64,000 nucleotides of DNA from Comamonas sp. lk (GTDB lineage: Bacteria > Pseudomonadota > Gammaproteobacteria > Burkholderiales > Burkholderiaceae_C). The notes beneath the pieces were generated by a model. It did no database searches. It was not told the origin of the DNA and was given only the letters and a program-made list of their open reading frames with translations. The number at the start of each line of letters is the position of its first letter. Within the stretch, counting starts at the first letter, position 1. Positions 1-9,774 of the stretch are shown piece by piece. The DNA lies in the NCBI GenBank assembly GCA_945925985.1, contig CAMELV010000008.1, forward strand, positions 62,001 to 126,000, in the 5' to 3' direction. The translations under genes and the position numbers were made by a program.

Positions 1-74
1 ATTTACGCTCCATCTTTTCCAAGACTGGCGTGACCCGCCAGACCATGCTGGTCCGTTTGATCTTGGGCAGCTTG
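1..74. other. Unassigned window edge
   Basis: This edge lies downstream of the minus-strand SnoaL-like gene. On the minus strand an ATG at 46 opens a frame that runs off the window after 15 codons (starting MVWRVTPVLEK), so it could be the beginning of another gene of the same operon. It is too short to identify. Confidence 0.3.
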
Positions 75-599
75 TCAATCGGCTGAGCCGCCACAGGCGG
101 CTTCAAGCGGCCACATATTCTGGTGCAGCAGGTCGCGCGCGCGCGCATCTCCATTCAGCAGTGCCGTGCTGCGTTTGCGCATCACCCAGCCCTTGGGGCT
201 GCGCACGAGTTCCCACCGGTGCACACTGAGCCGCAGGCAAACGAAATCATTGCCTTTGTGGGCGAACAATTGGGTGTAGTGGGTGGCTACAGCATGATCT
301 CCGTTGATGATGACATGAGGTAGTGATGCGATGTGCGCGGACCCGCCTTTGACCACACCCTGGTGAAACGGCGAATCGAATAGCGCCTTGATGGCCGGCC
401 AGCCGCGTGCTATGCCGATATCCGCCAGTTCGTAAATACTGTCTTCATCGCAATGCTTCTCCAGATCCTCCATGTGGCAGCTGTCGGCGGCAGGTCCGTA
501 GGAGCTGATGACCTGGTAAATCGCCAACTGGTCTTCGACCTTTTGCAGGCGATCTTTCAGTGAAGGCGGTTTAGTGCGCCGTGGCGATCCTTTGGGCAT
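75..599 (-). CDS. SnoaL/NTF2-like domain protein
   Basis: A small protein of about 174 residues with the look of the SnoaL-like, NTF2-fold family: an N-terminal helix (LKDRLQKVEDQLAIYQVISSYG) is followed by acidic residues (MEDLEKHCDED) and alternating strands. The family includes ketosteroid isomerase-like and polyketide cyclase-like enzymes as well as non-catalytic proteins. I chose the ATG at 599, 28 bp after the stop of the CoA ligase gene. A GTG at 671 in the same frame would overlap that gene by 44 bp and has a slightly better purine-rich upstream stretch, so the start is uncertain. As the last gene of the steroid operon in the window it may act on a cyclic acyl-CoA intermediate, but nothing in the sequence proves a reaction. 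Confidence 0.7.
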   Translation of the reverse strand: MPKGSPRRTKPPSLKDRLQKVEDQLAIYQVISSYGPAADSCHMEDLEKHCDEDSIYELADIGIARGWPAIKALFDSPFHQGVVKGGSAHIASLPHVIINGDHAVATHYTQLFAHKGNDFVCLRLSVHRWELVRSPKGWVMRKRSTALLNGDARARDLLHQNMWPLEAACGGSAD

Positions 600-627
600 C
601 AAAAGTCTGTGTGGTGTATGTATGTCG

Positions 628-2313
628 TCAGGCTGACGCCAGGCGCGCTTGGGCGAGTAGCAGCAGTTCACGCTTAATTACCTTGTTCGAACTGTTGAGA
701 GGAAAACTATCAAACGTTAACAGGTGACGCGGCACTTTGTAATTGGACATGCGCTCGCGAGCCCACTGGGCCAATTCGTCCAGGCCCAGACTAAAGCCAT
801 GGCGCAGTATCACGCAGGCGCAACCGGCTTCGCCCATGCGTTCGTCCGGCACGCCGACCACTGCCACCTGCGCGATGGCGGGATGGTCTGACAGCATGCG
901 CTCGACTTCCGCCGGATAGCAGTTGAATCCCCCGACGATGTACATGTCCTTGATGCGATCGGTGATGCGCAGATAACCACGCTCGTCGAGTACACCCACG
1001 TCGCCGGTATGCAGCCATCCGCCGGTGTCAATGGCTGCGCGTGTCGCGACTTCATCCTCAAAATAGCCGGACATGACGTGGTAACCGCGCAGCAAGACCT
1101 CACCGGGCTGACCCAGCGGGACGTCCATCCCCTGGAGATCCACGCAGCGTATTTCGGTTCCTGGCAGTGCATGGCCGCAGGTCCTTGCGACGGTTTCGAC
1201 GCTATCGGTCGGTTCGCACACTGTAGCGCAACCGCCGCATTCGGTCAGGCCGTAGGCAGTGGTGACGTTGGCGACTTTGAGTTCTTCTCGAATCCGGGTG
1301 ATCAGCGCGGGTGGAACCATGGAGCCACCTGTCACCGTAGAGCGCCATGACGACAGGTCGTAGTCAGCCAGCCGGGGATGGGCCAGCATACTAAGACACA
1401 GGGTGGTGGTACCGGGTAGGAAGTTGATACGGTCTTTTTGGATACGCTCCAGAACGCTTTGCGCATCGAAGGTCTGTTCGGGGTAGACCGTGGCGCCGCG
1501 TATGAAGGCCGCAACCCAGCCGGCCTTATAGCCAAAGGTATGAAAAAATGGGTTGATGATCAAGTAACGGTCGCCCTGCCTTAAATCCACCACCTTGGAC
1601 CAGTCGTCAAACGCCCGGATGGTGGGGCCGTGTGCATACATAACTCCCTTCGGCCGGCCGGTGGTGCCGGAAGTGAACATCAGGTCGGCAGCGCTGTGCT
1701 GACCGAGCTCGGCTTCACGCTCATGGACTCGACCAGGGTCGATGGCTTCCCCTCGGGCCAGGAAATCGTCCCAGTGCAGGTCACCCGGCTTTGCCTGTTC
1801 TCTGCTCCAGCCCCTGCTCAGCACAACCGTATGCCTGAGGGTGACGGGCGTCTCACGTCCCAGCAGGCTGGGGGTGTACTGGCCCAGGAAGTTTCCGATG
1901 GTGATCAGGACACCAGCGCGACTGCGCTGCAGGATGTCAATGACCTCGGGGCCCTTCATGCGCGTGCTGAGCGGCAGGAGCACGGCACCGCTCGCGTGGA
2001 TACCACAGGCGGCAATGATCCATTCGTACATATTGGGCGCCCATAGCGCAACGCGGTCTCCAGCCCGGACACCCAGCCCGATCAGGGACCTCGCTACCGA
2101 CTGGCTCTGCATGAGCAGATCGGCATAACTCACTACTGCATCCTCATCCACTATCGCGGGTTGGCTGCCCGAGCGCGCTGCCGCATAACGGATTAGGGCT
2201 GGCAATGTGCCAGGCAAGGGGCCGTTGGCGCGTGGGACCAACGGATCATGGAGCACGCTGGTCTTTGGCGTATCTAGAGTGGCTGAGTTTTGCATGCGGG
2301 TTTTCTCCGTCAC
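628..2313 (-). CDS. fadD3: FadD3-like acyl-CoA synthetase (HIP-CoA ligase)
   Basis: An ATP-dependent CoA ligase of the AMP-forming family, 561 residues. The P-loop [10 protein letters not shown] is at residues 214-223, followed by [13 protein letters not shown] and the hinge [22 protein letters not shown]; a conserved Lys near the C terminus (SNKVIKREL) would be the adenylation lysine. The stretches [13 protein letters not shown] and [10 protein letters not shown] match what I remember of mycobacterial FadD3, which activates the C/D-ring propionate left after steroid A/B-ring removal. The ATG overlaps the stop of the upstream hydratase gene by four bases (ATGA), which supports this start and translational coupling. 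The N-terminal extension of about 30 residues is longer than in FadD3. A general medium-chain acyl-CoA ligase is the alternative, but the neighbours favour FadD3. Confidence 0.85.
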   Translation of the reverse strand: MTEKTRMQNSATLDTPKTSVLHDPLVPRANGPLPGTLPALIRYAAARSGSQPAIVDEDAVVSYADLLMQSQSVARSLIGLGVRAGDRVALWAPNMYEWIIAACGIHASGAVLLPLSTRMKGPEVIDILQRSRAGVLITIGNFLGQYTPSLLGRETPVTLRHTVVLSRGWSREQAKPGDLHWDDFLARGEAIDPGRVHEREAELGQHSAADLMFTSGTTGRPKGVMYAHGPTIRAFDDWSKVVDLRQGDRYLIINPFFHTFGYKAGWVAAFIRGATVYPEQTFDAQSVLERIQKDRINFLPGTTTLCLSMLAHPRLADYDLSSWRSTVTGGSMVPPALITRIREELKVANVTTAYGLTECGGCATVCEPTDSVETVARTCGHALPGTEIRCVDLQGMDVPLGQPGEVLLRGYHVMSGYFEDEVATRAAIDTGGWLHTGDVGVLDERGYLRITDRIKDMYIVGGFNCYPAEVERMLSDHPAIAQVAVVGVPDERMGEAGCACVILRHGFSLGLDELAQWARERMSNYKVPRHLLTFDSFPLNSSNKVIKRELLLLAQARLASA

Positions 2314-3140
2314 TGGCCGTTGAACCGGGGCTTGCGCTTGTCAATGAAGGACTGCATACCTTCCTTCTGATCATGCGTCGCGAACAGCAGCTGACTGGCC
2401 TTGCGCTCCAGCATCAAGCCGGTGTCCAGCGAGGCGTCCATCCCGGCCAGAACCACCTCCTTGATTTGTAGTGTCGCGAGCGTTGGCATGGAAGCGATGT
2501 GGCTTGCAAGCTGCAAGGCCTCCGGTACCACCCGGTCGTCAGGGAAGACTTGGCTCACGAGTCCCATCACCGACGCTTCCTGCGCTGATATCGGCCGCCC
2601 GCTGAGCAGCATTCGCATGGCGTTGAACTTACCCACAGCCCGCACCAGGCGCTGAGTGCCGCCGATGCCAGGCATGATACCGATGCGGATCTCCGGTTGT
2701 GCGAAGCTGGCGCTTTCGCCGGCCAGGATGATGTCGCAGTGCATAGCGAGCTCGGCCCCACCGCCGTACGCGAATCCGCAGACTGCGGCAATGATGGGCT
2801 TGGGGCAGCGTTGGATCGGTTCCCATAACCGCTCGGTGTGCCTGCGCAGGATATCTACCGGCTGGCAGTCCACCATGCCGCGGATATCGCCGCCAGCCGA
2901 GAAGACCCGTTCGCCGCCAGTGATGACGATACAGCGTACCGACGGATCTACCGCAAGTTCTCTAAATGCTTGCGACAGCGCGGTTTGCATCGACACGCTT
3001 AGCGCGTTGGCGTCTTGCGGCCTGTTCAGCGTGACGACGGCGACGCCGTGATCCGTTGTGCGCACTAGTAATTCGGTACCCGCCGTTTCCGTGTCGGTGG
3101 AATTGACGGCTCCAGGCGGTTGTGGGTCGAACTGCATCAT
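2310..3140 (-). CDS. Enoyl-CoA hydratase (crotonase family)
   Basis: A 276-residue crotonase-fold protein expected to add water across a 2-enoyl-CoA. It has the oxyanion-hole segment FSAGGDI and both catalytic glutamates of true hydratases, one in [11 protein letters not shown] and one in [18 protein letters not shown], and ends with the usual [10 protein letters not shown] tail. It is the only one of the three crotonases of this operon with both glutamates, so it is the best candidate for the classical hydration steps during breakdown of the ring-opened acid. I chose the ATG at 3140 because it overlaps the TGA of the acyl-CoA dehydrogenase gene by four bases. It also overlaps the CoA ligase start downstream. 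Confidence 0.85.
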   Translation of the reverse strand: MMQFDPQPPGAVNSTDTETAGTELLVRTTDHGVAVVTLNRPQDANALSVSMQTALSQAFRELAVDPSVRCIVITGGERVFSAGGDIRGMVDCQPVDILRRHTERLWEPIQRCPKPIIAAVCGFAYGGGAELAMHCDIILAGESASFAQPEIRIGIMPGIGGTQRLVRAVGKFNAMRMLLSGRPISAQEASVMGLVSQVFPDDRVVPEALQLASHIASMPTLATLQIKEVVLAGMDASLDTGLMLERKASQLLFATHDQKEGMQSFIDKRKPRFNGQ

Positions 3141-4309
3141 CGGGGCATGCCCAATGCCCGCTCGGCGATCAGGTTGAGCTGGATTTCGTTGCTGCCGGCG
3201 TAAATGGTGTCGGAGCGACTGCTGAGCCACAAACGCTGCAGGGACGACCGCAAGGGATCGTCATGTTCGGTCGCTGCTTCGGGGCCGAGGACATCCATAG
3301 CCAGTTCCCCGAGCGCGCGCCGCCAGTTGGACCAGGCGTATTTGGAGACGCTGGACCCACGTTCGGCAGCGCCGCCACCCGACACCCGCAATGCATGGCT
3401 ACGTAGTGTTTGCAGCCCCAAGGCGGCCTGGGCGATCCGTTGCCGCAGCAGTGGATTCTGCGCTGCTGCATTCATCTTGGCCACGGTGATGACGGCATCG
3501 AGCTCGCGCCTGAACGCCGCCTGCTGCCCGAGTGTCGAGGCGCCGCGCTCGCTGCCGAGAAGATCCATGGCGACGGACCACCCCTGTCCCGGCGGGCCCA
3601 GGTGAAGTGCTCCCTCCGTCCTGGCGCCATCGAAGAATACCTCGTTGAACTCGGTCCCACCGGTGATCTCCCGAATCGGGCGGATGGTTATTCCAGACTG
3701 CCGCAATGGCACCATGAGAAATACCATGCCCTGATGGCGGGACTTCCCTGGAGCCGCTGGCTCGCAGCGGGCGAGCAGAAAGATCCAGTCGGATTCTTGG
3801 GCCCAGGAGGTCCAGACCTTTTGACCCTGAATGACCCATTCGCCGCTTTCTGGGTCCAGGTCTGCCCGCGTACTGATGGCTGCCAGGTCCGAGCCGGCGC
3901 CAGGCTCGGAATATCCCTGGGCCCAGTAGGTAGATCCGCCGAGGATGCCCGGCAGAAAGCGTCGCTGCTGTTCGGCTGTTCCGTGCACCATCAGGGTCGG
4001 CGCCATCAGTGTTTCGCCAATGTGGCCGAGCCGGCCGGGGCCGCCGCAACACACGTACTCTTCGTTAAAGATGATCTGCTGGGCCATCGGCAACCCGCGC
4101 CCGCCGTGCGCGAGCGGCCAGCCTAGACCGATCCAGCCGCCACTGGCCAGTCGCTGCTCCCAGCGCTTGGCCAATGCTGCATCGTAACCCGGCGCCCCCA
4201 TGCCTGCACTGTTGCGCAGAGGTTCGAATTCTGCGCACAGGTTGCCTTGCATCCATGTCCTGACTTCTTGCCGAAAGGCGGTTTCGTCAGAGGTCTCCAG
4301 GAGATTCAT
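3137..4309 (-). CDS. fadE30: FadE30-like acyl-CoA dehydrogenase
   Basis: A 390-residue flavin-dependent acyl-CoA dehydrogenase. It has the FAD/substrate motif WAQGYSEPGAGSDLA, the central segment GSERGASTLGQQ and the C-terminal IYAGSNEIQLNLIAERALG. The glutamate of the ERG segment is probably the catalytic base, as in isovaleryl-CoA dehydrogenase types, because the residue before GSNEI is Ala rather than Glu. SERGASTLGQQ and the NWRRALGELAMDVLG stretch are close to what I recall of mycobacterial FadE30, which desaturates the propionyl side chain of the hydroxylated HIP-CoA. It overlaps the next acyl-CoA dehydrogenase gene by four bases, so the two probably form a heteromeric enzyme. Confidence 0.85.
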   Translation of the reverse strand: MNLLETSDETAFRQEVRTWMQGNLCAEFEPLRNSAGMGAPGYDAALAKRWEQRLASGGWIGLGWPLAHGGRGLPMAQQIIFNEEYVCCGGPGRLGHIGETLMAPTLMVHGTAEQQRRFLPGILGGSTYWAQGYSEPGAGSDLAAISTRADLDPESGEWVIQGQKVWTSWAQESDWIFLLARCEPAAPGKSRHQGMVFLMVPLRQSGITIRPIREITGGTEFNEVFFDGARTEGALHLGPPGQGWSVAMDLLGSERGASTLGQQAAFRRELDAVITVAKMNAAAQNPLLRQRIAQAALGLQTLRSHALRVSGGGAAERGSSVSKYAWSNWRRALGELAMDVLGPEAATEHDDPLRSSLQRLWLSSRSDTIYAGSNEIQLNLIAERALGMPR

Positions 4310-5439
4310 GCGGGTGCCTCCGAGGTGTCGAGCAATTGGCGCGCAACCTGTTCACGCCACCAGCTCAGCGGGCCGAGCCGGTGGCTGCTGGCCTGTGCCC
4401 GGCGGAAATAGAGATGCGGATCGTACTCCCAGGTAAAACCCACGCCCCCGTGCAGCTGGATCGACTCCCGGGTACACAATAGGGCGGCGTCTGTGGACTC
4501 GCCGAGGGCATGAGCCGCATGGAACAGCAACGTCGGAGGGTCTGGTTCCGTGTGAGCGATGCAGGCGGCGCCGTACACGGCAGAACGTGCGGTTTCCAGA
4601 GCCACCAGCATCTGTGCACAGCGGTGTTTCAGAGCCTGGAACCTGGCCACCGGCTGGCCGAATTGCACCCGCTGCGCGGTGTAGGCTAAGGTGAGATCTA
4701 ATGCCTGCTGCGCCACGCCGATCTGCTCTGCTGCCAGGGCAATTGCCGCCAAGCAGCGCGTGCGTTCGAGCAGTGCAATCAGGGGGGCGCCACGGGATAA
4801 GCAAGCAGATGGTGGCAAGTTGACCGAGTGCGCCCGTACATCGGCCATTCGCCTTGTGCCGTCGATGACCGACAAGGGGATACGCTCCAGCCCGGGCGTA
4901 TCGCCGGGTACTACCCAGATGCCAAGCGCACCTTCGTCGTCCTGGGCTGGGAGCAGCAGTGTGTGGGCGAACTGCGCTGACCCCACCCTCGGCCAGCAGC
5001 CACTCAGCTCCAGGCGGGGGCCGTTGCGGGCCACACGTGCCGGTACGTTGGTCTGGGCCGCAGGAAGTGCCAGCGCCAGGATTTCCGTGCCACGCGCCAA
5101 ACCGCCAAGGCGTGCCCGAGCGCATGGCGATGGCGGCAGCGCCTGCATCAGGCTGCCCGCCAAGGCCACGCTGTCGAAGTAGGGCACACAGGCCAGGCGA
5201 CGCCCCAACTGTTCCTGCAGCAAAACCAGCTCGACCCACCCTGCGCCAAGGCCGCCCAGATGTTCAGGCAGGAGGATGCCGCACCACCCGAGGTCTGCCA
5301 GTCCTGTCCATAGGGAGCGGTCGAATCCGTCGCCGTGTTCGCTGGTGTCACGCACCAAGGACGATCGGCTCGCATCCTCCAGAAAGGATGTCGCGCTGTC
5401 GACGATCAGTCGCTGTTCTTCGGTGAGGCTCAGGTGCAT
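4306..5439 (-). CDS. Acyl-CoA dehydrogenase, short partner subunit (FadE33/FadE32-like)
   Basis: A 377-residue acyl-CoA dehydrogenase-fold protein with AYTAQRVQFGQPVARFQALKH and a C-terminal IQLHGGVGFTWEYDPHLYFRRA. It lacks the YxGxxEIQ segment that its neighbour has. In steroid degraders such proteins form alpha2-beta2 heterotetramers with a full-featured partner, so this is likely the partner of the adjacent FadE30-like protein (four-base overlap at 4306-4309). The start ATG at 5439 follows the SDR gene by 19 bp. Assignment to FadE33 or FadE32 specifically is inference from gene content. Confidence 0.8.
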   Translation of the reverse strand: MHLSLTEEQRLIVDSATSFLEDASRSSLVRDTSEHGDGFDRSLWTGLADLGWCGILLPEHLGGLGAGWVELVLLQEQLGRRLACVPYFDSVALAGSLMQALPPSPCARARLGGLARGTEILALALPAAQTNVPARVARNGPRLELSGCWPRVGSAQFAHTLLLPAQDDEGALGIWVVPGDTPGLERIPLSVIDGTRRMADVRAHSVNLPPSACLSRGAPLIALLERTRCLAAIALAAEQIGVAQQALDLTLAYTAQRVQFGQPVARFQALKHRCAQMLVALETARSAVYGAACIAHTEPDPPTLLFHAAHALGESTDAALLCTRESIQLHGGVGFTWEYDPHLYFRRAQASSHRLGPLSWWREQVARQLLDTSEAPA

Positions 5440-5458
5440 GGCGCTCTAGGCTTCAGGC

Positions 5459-6334
5459 TCAGGTCCCGTAGACCTTCTGCGGTGACCCGCCCTGGGCGAT
5501 CAAACTGGTCACTATATCGCTCAGCTCGCCCGGTTCCCACCGGGCCCCTTTGTCAATGATCGGCCCGGTGTGCCAGCCCTCGGCAATCGACAACTCCCCT
5601 CCGCGGGCCTCAAAGCAGCGTCCGGTCACATGGGCCGAAAGTGGGCTGCCGAGCCAGACCACGATAGAGGCAACATTCAGCGGATGCCAAGCGTCGAACC
5701 CGTTATCGGGTTTACGCACCATGTCGGGCATCGCGCCTTCGGTCATCGCTGTGCGGGCTGCCGGCGCAAGGCAGTTCACGGTGATGCCATAACGCGCCAG
5801 TTCGGCCGCTTGCACCAGAGTCAGAGCGGCAATTCCAGCCTTGGCGGCGGCATAGTTGCTTTGGCCGACCGAGCCCTGCAGTCCGGCGCCAGAGCTGGTG
5901 TTGATGATGCGAGCATCGACATGCCGCCCTGCTTTCTTCTGGTCGCGCCAACGTCGCCCCAGCACGTTGGCCAGGCAGTAGTGGCCGCGCAAATGGACGC
6001 GCATGACCGTGTCCCAATCCTCATCTGTCATGGACAGGAACATGCGATCGCGCAGCACGCCGGCGTTATTGACCAGCACATGGACTTCGCCGAATGCCGC
6101 GACGGCGGCGTCCACGATGGTCGTGGCGCCGGCCAGGCTGGTGATGTCGTCCTGGTTGGCCAGTGCGCGACCGCCGGCGGCTGAGATTTCCTTTGCGACG
6201 GCTTGAGCGGCTTCCATGCGGATGTCGTTCACTAAGACGTTTGCACCTTCAGCTGCAAACGCCAATGCGTAGGCCCGGCCGAGGCCCGCTCCGGCGCCGG
6301 TAATCAGAATCGTACGTTGATCGCATATGCCCAT
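5459..6334 (-). CDS. SDR family oxidoreductase, probable hydroxyacyl-CoA dehydrogenase
   Basis: A 291-residue short-chain dehydrogenase with the cofactor loop ITGAGAGLGRAYALAFA, an acidic residue after the second strand (VNDIR) that suggests NAD(H), the NNAG motif and the catalytic Ser plus YxxxK in NTSSGAG...NYAAAK. The N-terminal sequence resembles the dehydrogenase domain of peroxisomal type-4 17-beta-hydroxysteroid dehydrogenases (VNDIR, NNAGVLRDRMFLSMTDEDWD), which oxidise (3R)-hydroxyacyl-CoA. The ATG at 6334 was chosen because it lies 4 bp after the thiolase stop; upstream in-frame codons would run into the thiolase gene. It probably supplies a 3-ketoacyl-CoA to the neighbouring thiolase. 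Confidence 0.82.
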   Translation of the reverse strand: MGICDQRTILITGAGAGLGRAYALAFAAEGANVLVNDIRMEAAQAVAKEISAAGGRALANQDDITSLAGATTIVDAAVAAFGEVHVLVNNAGVLRDRMFLSMTDEDWDTVMRVHLRGHYCLANVLGRRWRDQKKAGRHVDARIINTSSGAGLQGSVGQSNYAAAKAGIAALTLVQAAELARYGITVNCLAPAARTAMTEGAMPDMVRKPDNGFDAWHPLNVASIVVWLGSPLSAHVTGRCFEARGGELSIAEGWHTGPIIDKGARWEPGELSDIVTSLIAQGGSPQKVYGT

Positions 6335-6338
6335 GCTG

Positions 6339-7499
6339 TCACAGCCTTTCGATGATGGTGACGTTGGCCTGGCCGCCACCCTCGCACATGGTTTGCAACC
6401 CATAGCGCCCGCCGGTGCGTTCCAGTTCATGCAATAGAGTTGTCATTAGTTTGGCACCTGTGGCCCCGAGTGGATGACCGAGGGCGATCGCGCCCCCGTT
6501 GACGTTGGTCCGTTCATGCGGATATCCAGTCTCCTTCATCCAGGCCATGGCCACCGACGCGAAGGCTTCGTTAATTTCGACAAGGTCGATATCCTCGATT
6601 TTCATGCCCGCTTTCTTCAGCGCATAGGCCGTGGCGGATATCGGAGCGGTCAGGTGCCAGATCGGATCGTCGGCACGCACGCTCAGGTGGTGGATGCGGG
6701 CGCGGGGCGCGAGACGGTAGCGTTGGAGTGCTGCCTCCGAGACCACCAGAACGGCGGCTGCGGCATCGCAGGTGGAACTGGAAACGGCAGCAGTGATCTT
6801 GGGGTAGCTTGGATCGACGGGCTGCAGGGTCGCCATCTTTTCCAGCGTACTGGCGCGTGCAGTCTCGTCCATCCTGAAGTCGCCGAAAGGAGCGATTTCC
6901 CGGTCGAAGCGGCCCTCGCGGACCGCCAGCAGCGCGCGGTCATGGCTTTCCTTGGCAAACTGCTCGAGATCCTCGCGCTGCAGCCCCCAATGGTCTGCGA
7001 TGCGCTGGGCCGAATAGAACTGATTAACCGGTGCATCGCCGAAACGGGACTGCCAGCCAAGGCTTTGCGCGAAGGGGGTGGTGAAACCCAGGGGGCGACC
7101 GGCCAGCATTGCTGAGCCGATGGGTATCGAACTCATGGTCTGGACTCCGCCGGCGAGCAGTACGTCCTGTGTGCCGCTCATGACCGCCTGCGCAGCGAAA
7201 TGGATTGCCTGCTGGGACGACCCGCACTGCCTGTCCACAGTTGTTCCGGGAACCGCCAGCGGCAGACCTGCTGCCAGCCATGAGGTACGTGCAATGTTGC
7301 CGGCTAGGGCACCGATGGTGTCCACGCAGCCAAAGATGATGTCGTCGTAGTCCTCCGCCGGTATCGCGTTGCGTTCGACGATGGACTTGATCACATGCGC
7401 GCCGAGGTCGGCGCCATGAACGTTCGCCAGTGAACCATTACGCTTGCCCGTGGGTGAACGCAGGGCGTCCACGATATACGCCTGAGGTTTGATCGTCAT
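6339..7499 (-). CDS. fadA6: Acetyl-CoA acetyltransferase (FadA6-like thiolase)
   Basis: A 386-residue thiolase with the acyl-accepting cysteine in VDRQCGSSQQA (Cys92), the conserved NEAFA, the histidine motif GGAIALGHPLGATGA and the second cysteine in MCEGGGQANVTI. The C-terminal run GGRYGLQTMCEGGG and the N-terminal GNIARTSWLAAG match my memory of mycobacterial FadA6, the thiolase that acts on the ring-opened product of IpdAB. The ATG at 7499 overlaps the upstream dehydrogenase stop (ATGA). Longer upstream frames lack thiolase sequence. Confidence 0.88.
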   Translation of the reverse strand: MTIKPQAYIVDALRSPTGKRNGSLANVHGADLGAHVIKSIVERNAIPAEDYDDIIFGCVDTIGALAGNIARTSWLAAGLPLAVPGTTVDRQCGSSQQAIHFAAQAVMSGTQDVLLAGGVQTMSSIPIGSAMLAGRPLGFTTPFAQSLGWQSRFGDAPVNQFYSAQRIADHWGLQREDLEQFAKESHDRALLAVREGRFDREIAPFGDFRMDETARASTLEKMATLQPVDPSYPKITAAVSSSTCDAAAAVLVVSEAALQRYRLAPRARIHHLSVRADDPIWHLTAPISATAYALKKAGMKIEDIDLVEINEAFASVAMAWMKETGYPHERTNVNGGAIALGHPLGATGAKLMTTLLHELERTGGRYGLQTMCEGGGQANVTIIERL

Positions 7500-8593
7500 G
7501 GTGTATGGGTGAATGTGGCTCCGGCGCCGATCGCCAGTGGCCCAGGTGCCTTGTCTTGTTGCGGCAGCAGGATTGAATCGGTCAGCCGGGAGAGATGAAA
7601 TGCGCGGTCGCCCCAGGCTGCGTTGAGCGCCCAGGCGCGTTTCATGAACATCTGCAGATCGACCTCCCAGGTATAGCCCATCGCCCCGTGCACCTGAATA
7701 CCCTTGCGGGCGGCGGCCCAGGCCGCCTCGGCGCACACCAGTTTGGCGTGGGAGACCAACGCACTGGCGCGCGGCTCTCGAAGCGCCAGTGCGCAGGCCG
7801 CACGGTAGAGCACCGGCTTGGCAAATTCGATCCTGGTGACCACGTCGGCGAGGTGGTGCTTGACTGCCTGGAACGATCCTATGGGTTTGCCGAATTGCTT
7901 GCGCTGCGCAGCGTAGTCGACTGAGAGGTCGAGCATGCGCTGCGCCAAACCGATGAGCTGGCCGCTGGTGGACAGGGCGCCCCGCTCCAGCAGGTCATCC
8001 CATTGCGCCTGAGCGCCTGCGCCGTCAAACAGGCGTGTGGCAGGGGTTGGATTCCAGGCCACGCTTGCGAGTCGGCGCGAGACGTCGATGCTTCGGTGGG
8101 GTGTCACAACCACGGCGTCGAGGGGAATGGCATGCAGTACGCAGTCGGTGGCTGCAGGGTCGAACATCAGCAGCAGGTCGGCCACATGCGCGTCGGCGAC
8201 CAGCGGATTCAGGGGGTGGCCAATGGCGACGTGGCAAGTTCCCTCTAGGATGTGCCGGAGCCAGGTTCTGCGAACCGGATGATCTTCGGCAAGGCCTGAC
8301 AACACGGCAGCCGCCAGATAGGCGGTGTCAGGCACGGTGCCAGGTATGGCGTAATAGCCAAGCTCCTGGGTCATCAGGGACCAGTCAACATCACCCAGGC
8401 CCAAGCCGCCCTCGCACTCTGAAATAGAAAGGCCCATCAGGCCATGCTCGGCAATGCGGCGGAAAAGCACCGTCGAGCGGCCCACCTCGGACGCCCAGAT
8501 GTCACGCAGCAATTCTGGCGAGGCTTCTGTCATCAGGAATCGGCGGACCGAGTCACGGAAAGCTAACTGGTCTTCAGAGAACGAAAAGTCCAT
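7496..8593 (-). CDS. Acyl-CoA dehydrogenase, partner subunit (FadE32-like)
   Basis: A 365-residue acyl-CoA dehydrogenase-fold protein starting MDFSFSEDQLAFRD, with DYAAQRKQFGKPIGSFQAVKH and IQVHGAMGYTWEVDLQMFMKRA. Like the protein at 4306-5439 it lacks the C-terminal YxGxxEIQ motif, so it is probably the accessory half of a heterotetramer with the FadE31-like protein encoded 10 bp upstream. By analogy with the mycobacterial gene order I call it FadE32-like. The start at 8593 was chosen by homology of the N terminus; the upstream in-frame extension overlaps the previous gene. Confidence 0.8.
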   Translation of the reverse strand: MDFSFSEDQLAFRDSVRRFLMTEASPELLRDIWASEVGRSTVLFRRIAEHGLMGLSISECEGGLGLGDVDWSLMTQELGYYAIPGTVPDTAYLAAAVLSGLAEDHPVRRTWLRHILEGTCHVAIGHPLNPLVADAHVADLLLMFDPAATDCVLHAIPLDAVVVTPHRSIDVSRRLASVAWNPTPATRLFDGAGAQAQWDDLLERGALSTSGQLIGLAQRMLDLSVDYAAQRKQFGKPIGSFQAVKHHLADVVTRIEFAKPVLYRAACALALREPRASALVSHAKLVCAEAAWAAARKGIQVHGAMGYTWEVDLQMFMKRAWALNAAWGDRAFHLSRLTDSILLPQQDKAPGPLAIGAGATFTHTP

Positions 8594-8603
8594 ACAGCGT
8601 CTT

Positions 8604-9758
8604 TCAGGACTTAGGCAAGCCCAGCATGCGTTCGGCGATGATGTTGCGCTGGATCTCGTTGCTGCCGGCGTAAATAGGGCCCGCCTGGGCAAACAGGAAA
8701 CCTTCGAGCCAATCGGCCACTTCGGGGTCATCGATCAGTTCGGCTCGCGGTCCGAGGATACGCATGGCTGTTTCGTGCACATGCAGATCGAGCTCCGACC
8801 AGAAGATCTTGTTGGTGCTGGACTCGGCGCCGATGCGGGCGCCTTTGTGCATCCGGCTCACGGCGTGGTAGCAGGACAGGGTGTAGGCTTCGGCGCCCAT
8901 CCAGGCATGCAGCACCGCCTCGCGGATCGAGGGGTCGCGATCGGCGCTGGCCTGGTGGCGGCGGTAGAGCGCGATTAACTTCTGGGCACTGCGCTGGTAA
9001 CGGGCGGGTGACCGCAACAGGAGTCCACGCTCGAAACCGGCTGTAGCCATGGCCACGGACCATCCTTGGCCCTCAGCGCCGATACAGTTCTCGACCGGGA
9101 CCCTGACCTCGTCAAAGAAGATCTCCGCAAACCCTTGCTTGTTGTTCAAGGCGCGAATCGGACGGATCGTAATCCCCGGGGCATCCAGCGGCACCAGTAG
9201 ATAGGTCAGCCCGTGGTGGCGGCTAGAGGTCGGGTCGCTGCGAAAAAGGCCAAACAGCCAGTTGGCAAACTGGGCGCGTGTGGACCAGGTCTTCTGGCCG
9301 TTGAGTACGTAGTGGTCACCGTCGAGGATTGCCCGGCTAGTGATTGCAGCCATGTCTGAGCCCGCATTGGGCTCACTCCATCCCTGGGCCCACATATCAT
9401 CGCAACGCGCCATTCGCGGAAGGAAACGCGCCTTTTGCACTTCGCTCGCATACTCCATCAGGGTGGGGGCCAGCAGGTAGATGCCGTTCTGATTGATGCG
9501 GTACGGTGCATCGATGGCCCAGTACTCTTCCTCGAAAATCAGCCATTCGATCAAGTCACAGCCGCGGCCACCCATGGCCTTGGGCCACATAACGCAGCTC
9601 CAGCCCCCTTGCGCCAGTGTGGCTTCCCATTGGCGGTGCTGCTCGAAGCCCTCCCGCGTGTCGTGGCTGGCAAAGGTCTCACCGGGAATGTTGCTTTGCA
9701 GCCACTCCCGTGCCTCCTGTCGGAACGTATTTTGCGCCGGCGTGTAGTTCAGGTTCAT
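8604..9758 (-). CDS. fadE31: FadE31-like acyl-CoA dehydrogenase
   Basis: A 384-residue acyl-CoA dehydrogenase with MWAQGWSEPNAGSDMA, FGLFRSDPTSSRHHGLTYLL, FERGLLLRSPARY and the C-terminal IYAGSNEIQRNIIAERMLGLP. The paired features FEEEYWAIDAP, LFRSDP and LRSPAR are those I remember for FadE31 of steroid degraders. That enzyme acts late in HIP degradation, on the methylated acyl-CoA produced after ring opening. The Glu in FERG is the likely base; the residue before GSNEI is Ala. The enzyme probably works as a complex with the FadE32-like protein downstream. Confidence 0.85.
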   Translation of the reverse strand: MNLNYTPAQNTFRQEAREWLQSNIPGETFASHDTREGFEQHRQWEATLAQGGWSCVMWPKAMGGRGCDLIEWLIFEEEYWAIDAPYRINQNGIYLLAPTLMEYASEVQKARFLPRMARCDDMWAQGWSEPNAGSDMAAITSRAILDGDHYVLNGQKTWSTRAQFANWLFGLFRSDPTSSRHHGLTYLLVPLDAPGITIRPIRALNNKQGFAEIFFDEVRVPVENCIGAEGQGWSVAMATAGFERGLLLRSPARYQRSAQKLIALYRRHQASADRDPSIREAVLHAWMGAEAYTLSCYHAVSRMHKGARIGAESSTNKIFWSELDLHVHETAMRILGPRAELIDDPEVADWLEGFLFAQAGPIYAGSNEIQRNIIAERMLGLPKS

Positions 9759-9774
9759 CGTTTTTGTGCCAGAA

